64,000 bases of DNA from contig BCKK01000002.1 of the NCBI GenBank assembly GCA_001600615.1, forward strand, positions 1,332,809 through 1,396,808, written 5' to 3'. Below the pieces are notes generated by a model, which did not search any database, was not told where the DNA came from, and saw only the letters and a list, made by a program, of their open reading frames with translations. Numbering within the stretch: the first letter of the stretch is position 1; every line of letters begins with the position of its first letter. A program made the translations under genes and the position numbers. Origin of the DNA: Dioszegia crocea (taxonomy: Eukaryota; Basidiomycota; Tremellomycetes; Tremellales; Bulleribasidiaceae). Positions 1 through 8,109 of the stretch are shown here, piece by piece.

Positions 1-147
1 CTAGAGTGGGCTTCCGAATGGGTAAGGGAGAGCGAAGGCCGGGGGGAGAAGGCAGGGCCGGGACTTGATGTGCCAAAGGGAAGTGCGGTGGTGGTGAAGG
101 GCGAAGGGGGAGAGAAGGGCGTCGGGGAAAGAGGGAGAGGGACTTGA
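1..147 (+). CDS. C-terminal tail of a + strand gene cut by the left edge
   Basis: Reading frame 1 is open from the first base and stops with TGA at 145-147, giving 48 residues beginning LEWASEWVRESEG and ending GVGERGRGT. It is rich in Gly, Glu and Lys, a common composition for the disordered tail of a fungal nuclear or cytoplasmic protein. I do not recognise the family and see no domain. An opposite-strand ORF of 74 codons overlaps it, but its Ser/Pro/His composition looks like a shadow of this frame. The next gene on the same strand starts about 320 bases downstream. Confidence 0.4.
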   Translation, partial: LEWASEWVRESEGRGEKAGPGLDVPKGSAVVVKGEGGEKGVGERGRGT

Positions 148-466
148 GCGGGCGAGATCATGACATGCTGCGATGTCCAGTCTGTGTGGTGAACACAGAA
201 CAGTGTGTCGAGACAATATCAACACAAGAAGCTGAAAGCTGCAGCTGGCTCAAGGGGATAATGGCACAGGATGACACGTGATTTCCCCAGTGCTGTCACG
301 ACAACACCGTTATATGGATTCGTTGCTGATGTTCATATCACCCGCACCCATCTATAAGGCCTGCTATTCGCCAGTACAGGCTGCCTTCCAAAGCTGTAGA
401 TCCCAAGATCGACGTCAGGATCTAGCGAGTAGGCCAAAGCTCAAGCGAAAACCTACCTAATTCAGA
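148..466. other. Intergenic region before the SNARE gene
   Basis: No supported coding sequence. It should hold the 3' end of the partial gene on the left and the promoter and 5' leader of the Tlg1-like gene. A 60-codon ORF here (278-460) has no conserved features, and I see no clear TATA box. Confidence 0.5.
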
Positions 467-1479
467 ATGTCGCGAGATCCATATCTCGATGTTAAAGGGT
501 AACTTCGCATCTGCTGTATTGTCTAAGCTCGACGCTAATGGCGCAGGGATGTCGAGATCAACCTTTCAAAGATACATACCCTTTTCATATCGCAAGAGAG
601 ACTTGCCGCGCAGTCGTCGCTCCAGTCGCCCGCGGCTCGACAGGCCGCCGAGGAGATAAACCAGGTGCTGGATATACTGGAGGGTGATGTGGAGGACTTG
701 GATGAAAGTGTTAGAGCTGTGGAAGCTGTAGGAGATAGGTGGGGAATAGGCGAGCCTGAAAAGAAAGGGCGGAGGGCGTTCGTAGAGAGGGTCAAACGGG
801 AGGTTGAGGTAGGTTGCGAAATCCCTGTCAATCATCAGTCAAAATTGGACTGATACTATGAAAGAGCTTGAGACGAAAAGCAGCAGCTAGAAAGGGAAAG
901 GGTGTCGATAGAGGGGCAACGAGATACAGCGACAACCCAGACGCGGACCTTGAGCGGGGAGATGAAGACGTCGAAGAAGCTAGAAGATGGGAGATGGAGG
1001 AACAGCAGGTGATTTATCCCGCAACATGCAATGTGGACGCTGCTGACAGCCGAAAGACTCTCATGCGGCAGCAGGATGATACCTTGGGTGTGATTTCTGG
1101 AACGCTACATACCTTGGCGAGCCAGGCGGGGCTGATAGGGAGTGAAGTGAATGAGCAGTCAGAGTGAGTCCCCCTTTGACGAGAGCACTGCGCATCCCCC
1201 AGCTCTCTTCTCGTCCGCATCTACTCAGCTTGGCTGTCCTGTACTGACCACAGTCAGAATGCTCGATGACCTATCGACGCGAGTTGACAGTACCGACGGG
1301 CGTTTACGGAAAGCCTCGAGGCAGCTGAATGACTTTATACGGCGGAATGAAGGTACCTTACTCTATCTAATCTGTCAAACTTGTGCTGAGCTGACAAGAC
1401 AGAAACGAAGAGCGGATGGTGCATCTGTATCCTTATCTTCGTGCTCATCGCCCTCCTCATTGCGGTCATAATTACCTGA
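467..1479 (+). CDS. TLG1: Syntaxin-6/Tlg1-type t-SNARE
   Basis: A Qc-SNARE of the syntaxin-6 family, which acts in endosome-to-trans-Golgi fusion. The start MSRDPYLDVKG matches the family N-terminus (DPYxxVKxEV). An N-terminal three-helix domain follows (ILEGDVEDLDESVRAVE, close to the syntaxin-6 'DLEDLDETI' helix), then a SNARE motif (RQQDDTLGVISGTLHTLASQ through the zero-layer Gln of GSEVNEQ) and a C-terminal membrane anchor of about 20 hydrophobic residues ending VIIT. At least four introns are needed. The first, 499-546, follows codon 10; later ones lie near 808-866, 1165-1256 and 1352-1403, and removing them joins the SNARE helix to the anchor in frame. Stop TGA at 1477-1479. The family is clear; the exact Tlg1 role is inferred from yeast. 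Confidence 0.88.
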
Positions 1480-3257
1480 GCTGACAAGCTCTCCGGCTGG
1501 TCAAAGGCGTAGCCTCACAGCTCCATCCTAGCTCCAGCTTCAACATTGTGGGCCACGGTCTGGGTTGTCACAGATTGCGGTCCCCCGTATCGCATACAAT
1601 CGTTGTACGCGCGGCGAGACAGCTCGAGGGAGTTGTGGTTAGAGGCGCGGAGGGGACGGAAGCAAATGCACACTCCTGGCTGGACCGCAGTATGGGACTC
1701 GTACCCAGTGAGGCTCCTGGATCGCGAGCTCATTTTAGCACTTTGCGTAGAGGACCCTCGTGGCCTCTCCCAGGCTCAGTATTGCGGGACTTGGCGTCCA
1801 CAAAGCGCCGCATGCAGTACTTCAACCGCGGTCTCCTACTCCAAGCTGAGTGACGTAAGGAATGTGGAACCTGAAACAAGCTGAAACGGGGCCATGCTTT
1901 CGACACCATACATCAAGCTTCAAGCTCTAAGGTCTGAGCGAGATTCAGCAGGCCACGGCGGCGCTCAGGGCATAGCGGAGCTCATGGCCGACAGCTAGGT
2001 AGTCTTTAATGCAGGTGCCAAAATGAGCTCCCTTGCTGCCCAGCCGTCGTCTAGAATCTAGATTCCAGCGAACACACTCACGTTCTGCGAGCTTGCAGTG
2101 ACGAGCATGGTCGATCGGCGAGTTGCGCTGCGCATCAGAGATCAAGGAAACGAAGCAAAAATTACGCGGAAGATGCCAAAGATGATCGATGATTCCCCAG
2201 TCCGAGTGAAGGGACCGAGCTCTAGGACTGAAACAACAGTCCAAATTGACCAGCAAAGACGCGGCTTCAGCTTGCGCGCATCACGGACGATGGTCACTGG
2301 TCATCGACCCGCAAAAACCAAGGTCAGGATACAAAAGGTATTGAAACCCCGACTCTCGTAATCTTCGAACGGCGTCCACTGTAGAGGAAGACTGGTGCCG
2401 GAAGGAGATGACAAGAGATCGAAGCCACTTTAGAGGTGGCTGGAAGACATGCCTTCTGGGGTTATATATGCACCTCGTTTCTCGACCCACTGACTCAATA
2501 CCGCCTCAGCAAGACGATATCGTCCCAAATCTCATATAGGACATCCACTTCCAGCCTACGCGCAATGACTTCAACTTTGTGAGACAAATGTGATCTGGAG
2601 ATGATTCGCCACCCAGCAGATCTGACGATGTGGCACCGCCACCGATCTCATCATCGCCACTCCGCGCCGTCTTCGGAAAACTTGATGACGCTTCGCCAGC
2701 AGATGACGGCTTGACGCATCGTCTGTACAGCGAGAGCTCATCGCGTTTGAACCTAATGAGGATCACAAAACGCTGAGAAGGGCACCCGTTCACTACTCGC
2801 CGGTATTGCCAGAGTTCAGTGTGCAAAGGACAACACAAAAAGTCAATTGCTTGACCGGCTTGACCGCGCGTCTGTGCCAGGAATAAACCCGACATAGACG
2901 AAAATTTCATTGAGGTTGAAGTAGACTTGCGTCAAATTTATGTTCGCTACGCGGCCGTGATTACCCTTGTTCTTTGGATATATATAGTCCCCCTCGGAAG
3001 CGGGGACTTGCTCAGCTAGATACGAGAGGGATCTTTCCATCTACTATGCAAAGGTCAAACCGCCTCCGACAACTCGCGCATGGCAGAGCACTAGAAACCA
3101 AGCTAGTAACAAGAGACATCATTATGCACTATCAACATTAAATACCAACAGGCGATCTGACATTACCGGCCCATCACGACATATAGACATCGACACCAGA
3201 TATAATCACAGATGGTTCCCAGTTGCAATTCCCCAGCCGCCCAACCCGGCCTAGATC
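1480..3257. other. 1.8-kb region without a supported gene
   Basis: Several ORFs of 60-134 codons lie here on both strands, but none has recognisable motifs, and neighbouring frames do not link through plausible introns into a domain. An AT-rich TATATATA element near 2980 lies just before a perfect 6-bp hairpin stem (GTCCCC / GGGGAC, near 2989-3009). The region must hold the 3' ends of the convergent SNARE and RAD21 genes. It could also carry a non-coding transcript or a decayed gene, but nothing in the sequence shows this. Confidence 0.4.
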
Positions 3258-5469
3258 TCAAGCCGCAATCTCCTCCCACAGCTTCTCCTTGCCTCTGATT
3301 TCGATCCCCTCGAATGGCTTCTTCTGTTCCAGTTTAACACAATCGCGCGTGCCCAGAACGAGGAGCTCGAAGAAGAATGTCGCAGCAGCTCGTTTTGAGG
3401 CCTGGTAAATGATCAGCCTGAGCGCCATCTTTATCTCCCACGCTGCGCAATATCAGGGACCCGAAAACTCACTTTCTGTGCAATTCCATCAAACTCCGCC
3501 GTCTTCGCCTCTTCCCCCTCAATCACCTCTAGCTCCCTCCTCAATAACCCCATCGCCATCCCCGTATTCTTGGAATACCCGCCCCTTGTCCTCGCCTCCG
3601 AAACGACGCTCTTGGTCGGTGTGACCTGACTCGAGCCAAGCGCCTGACTTTGGCTCTGGCTCTGACTCTGACTCTCCGACTGACCCGCTGCGGTCCTCGC
3701 GTCGAACATCGCCAGCGCATACTCTTCCCCACTGGGTTCGCCGTACTGAACTTGCCGAGCGACACTTTCCGCACGAGAGGGCGCAAGAGATGGAGCACGC
3801 ATGGGCGTGATGGCTGGACCGGGCGTCTCTTGCCTCGGCGTCATCCGATTATCGTTATCGAATATATTACCGTCGACAAAGTTGTCGTCGGGTTGGAAAT
3901 TGAAAGAATCGTCTTGGTCCATACCGCCCGCCAGTGGATCATTATCGTAGTCCGCTCCCATGGCAGGGGGTAACGTCGATTGACGCCGGCCAATCTCAAT
4001 CTCCTCGTCCTCCGGTACATCACCGTCTCCTTCCTGCATCGGCGGCTCGGTCCGTGGCCGCTTTGCCTGCCTCTCCCCATCTGCCTCATCCGATGACGCC
4101 CGATCTCTACGAAGGACCGTTGTGGGGAACATGAAGAAGCCCCTGAGCTCCTCGGCCAGACCAGCAGGGCCGGCATAGATCATGGTTTCATTACCGACTT
4201 TGAACGACGGGAGGAATAAATCGGTAGGATCAGACATATCGTCCCCCATCAGCCCGGCAGCTGAGGGGTCGAATGCTGTCGGTTGATCATGTCGCAGGAT
4301 ACCGGAATCGGCACGCGGTGCAGCGAAATACGAGTCGTCAAGCTCCAATTCCTGATCGGCCCGTATCATCCGAGGCTTCTTGACTCGCGGGGCGCTGCGT
4401 GGTTCTGGAGCTTTGGTTATCCGCGCTGCTGTCCGGGGAGTGAGGTCGGCATCGGTTGTTGCAGGTGGGGAGACGGGAGGTGGGGTTGAGAGGGAAGATG
4501 AAATGATCGAGTCTGAAGATGTCAGCGGTTTTAACGGGTTTTGGCATGGCAATATCCCACATACCTTGTCTCATCTGCTTGGGACTCGGAGCCACCATAT
4601 CCTCCATCGCAAACGCATCCAAATCCAAATTCAGATCAACCTGCTCAAAGTCCCCACCAGCGTCATATCCTCCATCGTAACCCTGATCAAAGTTGCCCAT
4701 TCCGACACTACTATCTCGCCCTCGTGCCCCCATCAACTCGCTCCGCACACTATCTTCTCTCTCCCTGCTGCCGACTCTACGTCCCACTTCTACCGAGAAG
4801 CTATCATCTGCCGGCCCGCCCGGCGCAAAGTCGTCCAGCCGCAGGTCGAGATCGACCCCCGAGAAGTCCTGAGAGTCGAGGTGAGATGATGTCTCGCCGT
4901 CGTGCGAGCCCTGACGGGAGGCCGTTCCGCCATATAGTGACGGGGCTTGGGGAAGACCGAAATTGTACGCTCCGAATTCTTTGGTGGTGGGTTTTAGAAT
5001 CTTGGCTTGGGATGCGGTATGTGTCGTTTGGAAGTCTACGCCTGCTGGAGCATTCCATGACCTGGTCTGTAAGCTGAGGTGTACCAGATTGCATGGGATT
5101 CGACTTGCCAGTCAAAGAAGTCGAAATCGTTGCGGTCATCAGAGAACGTGATGGCATTTCTGGACGCCTTGATTTGGTCCTCGGGTAAGTCGACAACACC
5201 GGGACGGAAAGCCTGGGTTTGTGAGCTAGACATGCCGACGACGAGCGCCAAAAAGACGAACCAAGCTTATCCGATCTTTGGTCTCCTTGCAGTCATCCAG
5301 AAGATACTGAACTTTCCGCGAGTAGATTCTGGTCACACCCAGCATAAGCTGTCCGGATAATCGAAGAGTAGTGGGTCCTTCATCTTGTGTGAGGATAGCA
5401 TCTGGGGCAAGTCAGCTGCTATTTATTGCTTTCTCTATTCAGACTTGGATCCAGCTCCAGCACTCTCTG

Positions 5470-5511
<42 letters not shown>

Positions 5512-5720
5512 ATTCCGCAAGGCCCAGAAGCGGATTCCGCGCGCGAACGTCTATACCGTCCTGAAGCGGAATACGCGCTAAGGTCATTCAACTCACCTAC
5601 ACTCTCCTCAACATCCACGCCCAGCGTCTGCTGCTTGCTCAATTTCCGCTCATGATGCGCCGACAGCCACACCTTGGCCAGCGGACCGCGTTTCGACAGA
5701 ATGAGCTCGGTAAGAAGCAT
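3258..5720 (-). CDS. RAD21: Cohesin kleisin subunit Rad21/Scc1
   Basis: The kleisin that closes the cohesin ring by bridging Smc1 and Smc3; separase cuts it at anaphase. Exon 1 begins MLLTELILSKRGPLAKVWLS, the family N-terminus; a possible upstream Met (MYTVE) is less like the family. After a 195-nt first intron (5402-5596) come LTQDEGPTTLRLSGQLMLG, IYSRKVQYLLDD and AFRPGVVDLPEDQ, all of the N-terminal Smc3-binding domain. The middle is acidic and disordered, with a SQSQSQ run. The last exon encodes the C-terminal winged helix (FFFELLVLGTRDCVKLEQ), ending EEIAA. Two separase-like sites are visible: SVEVGRR (4776-4796) and EIEIGRR (3983-4003). At least five introns. It is divergent from the inositol monophosphatase gene and shares a region with ACGCG boxes. 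Confidence 0.93.
5471..5508. repeat. (CT)19 microsatellite inside RAD21 intron 1
   Basis: A 38-nt uninterrupted CT tract on the + strand, so an AG tract in the RAD21 pre-mRNA. It lies wholly inside the first intron (5402-5596), about 70 nt upstream of the acceptor. Two diverged copies of a 17-nt element (GAAGCGGAttcCGCGCG and GAAGCGGAataCGCGCT, at 5527 and 5563) lie next to it in the same intron. Confidence 0.95.
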
Positions 5721-6389
5721 CTCGACAGTATACACTCAGGGCTAGTTGTCACAAGTTGGAATGTTATTATGGGGTGTGGTTGTGGACGTATAGATCACAG
5801 GGAGATGAGCTGAAGGGGAACAAAAGGCGGGACGGGGGTCGTGAAACGAGCGGACAGTTGATTAGGGTGACAAGAATTTTCTGGCCTGACCAGCAGGCGA
5901 GTAGATGTGTATTACTATAGCGAGCGACAGTACGACAGAGCGACAAGATGGAGCTGATTATAAGGCCGAGATGGGAAGAGATGAGATGAGTGGCGACTCG
6001 CGAGGGAAAGGGGTGGCTGAACTTCGCGTGAAGTCTAGTCAACTCAGGGTAAACGCGCGCTTCAGGGTAAAGTCGCGTCCCAATCGGGTAGAAATTCGAC
6101 GCGACTGATTTGTCTTCTCACTACAAGGTCTTTTCGTTGTATTGTCACCTTGCATCTCGGTTCGTGCTCCTTTATCTATCAATAATGGCGTTCTCCGACT
6201 TATGCCCCAATCTATGAAGGGACGGGAGAAAGGGATCGATCGGTTCCTCAGCGCCTTCATTCAAAGGTTCCGGACAAAGCTAGCATTACACAAAGGAGTT
6301 ATATCGTGAGTCTGGGGCTTGACTATACTGATGTGTAAGAGCGCGGTATGACCAATACGTATGAAACATACATATCATCCCTTATCAAC
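5721..6389. other. Divergent promoter region, RAD21 / inositol monophosphatase
   Basis: No supported gene. It holds both promoters. The stretch from about 5995 to 6105 is dense in CGCG-containing elements and has a short tandem duplication, TCAGGGTAAA, near 6044 and 6062. Confidence 0.6.
6024..6104. promoter_or_regulatory. Cluster of MCB-like ACGCG boxes upstream of RAD21
   Basis: Four copies of the MluI-box core lie within 81 bases: TCGCGT at 6024-6029, ACGCGC at 6053-6058, TCGCGT at 6073-6078 and ACGCGA at 6099-6104. They are 304-384 bases upstream of the RAD21 start codon. In ascomycete yeasts such boxes bind MBF (Mbp1/Swi6 or Res/Cdc10) and drive G1/S transcription, including of cohesin genes. 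The boxes are seen; that they work as MBF sites here is inferred. Confidence 0.5.
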
Positions 6390-7989
6390 ATGTCTTCCAT
6401 CGACCTTGACCTTGATGCGGTTCTATCATTTGCCAAGCAGCTTGCCAGGGATGTAAGTCCGCAGTCCAGTCCCGAGTCGACGTCTCTCTCATGTCGCTCC
6501 CTCTCCGAACTGGGCTGATTGCATCATTAGGTAGGGGCGATGATGAAGGACGGACAAGAGAGGAGGATGCGTGCGGATGCCATCTCAGAGGAAGAAAAGC
6601 ATGAGAACAGTGTCGATGTAAGCTTGGGGTTGAGCATTACAAGCACTTGTTTGCTGACGCCTCAAGCTGGTTACTGAAGTCGATACGGCTGTGGAGGCGT
6701 ATATCAGGGAGAAGATCGCCACGGCTTTCCCAGCGCATAAGTTGTGAGTGCCCATCTCCGGACTGTCGCTATCTGGGAATGAGCCAAGGCGATGGGACAT
6801 CAAAACTGATGATTCCACAGTATCGGAGAAGAGACGTATGACGGGGAGCCTCTCACTGATGAGCCAACCTGGATCGGTGAGTGTCACTCATGGATCTTGT
6901 TTGTCTCTCAGACGAAGTAGAGTAGGCTGATCTGAGCAGTTGAGTAAGCCTTTGATGCTCAGACCTTTGGCCCATGAATATCCAGTATACGTCGTCTCAT
7001 AGCTTACAGCTCAGTCCCATCGACGGCACAGCCAATTTCGTCCATACCCATCCTGATTGCTGCACGTCGATCGGCCTCGCAATCGGCGGAGTCCCAGTTA
7101 TTGGCGTGATCTACAACCCATTCTTGGACCACATTGTAAGTCTTGATGATTCTTCATCCCCTCCAATGGCCGGCTGACCTCAACAGCACTACGCTGCCAA
7201 GGGCAGAGGGGCATTCTTCAATGACCTCCCTCTTCCACTGTATGGGAAAGCTAGACCTCTCCCTGCGATCAGCAAGGCGATGTAAGTTCTTTTCTCTCGT
7301 CATCGGGTTTGGGTCTTGGCAATCCCAGGGGCCCATTGCTGAGGCCTCTTAGGATCATGGTGGACTGCGCTTCTCGCCGAAAGCCTTCGGGGCTCATTCC
7401 CAAGTTTCAGAACTACGTCAAGCTTGCTGCTCGGGTTGAAGAGGGTGGGAAACACGTGCACGGTCTCAGAATCGCCGGGTCGGCATGCATGAGTATTGCA
7501 ATGGTTGCGAGGGGCGCGGTGGACATGTATGCTGAGATCGGGGTATGTTTTACTGCTCTACGCGGACGCAAGGTCATGGCTGATGTACCAGGCTCGATCT
7601 TGGGATGTATGCGTATGTCTCCCGTTAGATCAGGGGTGCAACCGCGAGTGTAGCTGATGCGGTACAGGCTGGCATCTGCATTCTGTCCGAAGCGGGCGGC
7701 GTAGTGTTCGGCTCGAAACACGCGGACTCAATGGACGGAAAGGTCGATGGGGATCTGCTTTGTGAGTTTGCCTGCTAGCCAGACTGACTAGCTTGAGTAC
7801 GCGCTCATAATTTTAGTCGGAAGAAAGTTTTTGTTCATCAGGAATATCTATCCGATCGATGTAGGTCAACTCCTCATCGAAGAAATTAGTCTGCACAGAG
7901 ACTGATATATCCAGGGAGAAACAGGTCTGGAAGCCCAGCGGCGTATCGCGGATGAGTATTGGTCCGTTGCGGAGGATTACGACCCTTAG
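6390..7989 (+). CDS. INM1: Inositol monophosphatase
   Basis: A Mg-dependent, typically Li-sensitive phosphatase that releases free inositol from inositol 1-phosphate. Spliced protein: MSSIDLDLDAVLSFAKQLAR at the start, LVTEVDTAVEAYI, FIGEETYDGEP (metal-site Glu), WIVDPIDGTANFVH (metal-binding motif 1), the G(L)RIAGSACMSIAMVARGAVD helix, ARSWDVCAG plus LSEAGG (motif 2 with the second metal Asp), ending VAEDYDP. About ten introns are required. Two flank a 4-nt exon (6940-6943) and two flank a 21-nt exon (7592-7612); without these exons the two metal motifs cannot be read. Intron 1 follows LARD. The gene is tail-to-tail with PMT4, 120 bases apart. It could act on related phosphates, since QutG-type quinate-pathway proteins share the fold. 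Confidence 0.92.
6940..6943 (+). other. INM1: 4-nt micro-exon (TTGA) of the inositol monophosphatase gene
   Basis: The upstream exon ends ..TGG ATC G before GTGAGT at 6877. An acceptor CAG ends at 6939, TTGA follows, then a strong donor GTAAGC at 6944. The next exon starts TCCCATCGACGG at 7015 after CAG. Joining G + TTGA + T gives GTT GAT CCC, i.e. W-I-V-D-P-I-D-G-T, the exact family motif. Skipping it joins ATC G to TCC and shifts the frame. Confidence 0.8.
7592..7612 (+). other. INM1: 21-nt micro-exon of the inositol monophosphatase gene
   Basis: Bounded by acceptor CAG at 7589-7591 and donor GTATGT at 7613, it encodes A-R-S-W-D-V-C, the second metal-site motif (CWDVAG in animal enzymes). 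The preceding exon ends MYAEIG and the next begins AGICILSEAGG, so all three join in phase 0. Skipping it would keep the frame but delete a metal-binding Asp. Confidence 0.8.
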
Positions 7990-8109
7990 TGTTTCGCCCG
8001 CAGAGGTACTGGATGAATGTAACGAGTACACATGTCGTCAGAAATCTATTCTTGAGCTCCATTCATCCTGCCCTAACTCTAAGCTATGGGCACCGCCGAC
8101 TATCAGGCA

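Noticed and set aside
1..225. Minus-strand ORF of 74 codons at the left edge
   Set aside because: Its Ser/Pro/His/Leu-heavy composition is what the complement of a GGx/GAx-rich coding strand gives; the + strand frame with a clean stop at 147 is more protein-like.
1020..1060. Possible 41-nt intron in the SNARE gene (GTGATT..ACAG)
   Set aside because: Removing it breaks the frame before the SNARE motif, while reading through keeps the frame to RQQDDTLGVI.
1546..1884. Two overlapping + strand ORFs of 101-112 codons
   Set aside because: No motifs, no consistent codon bias and no way to extend either with plausible introns.
2506..2910. Minus-strand ORF of 134 codons
   Set aside because: Composition looks random, there is no recognisable domain, and flanking sequence offers no matching exons.
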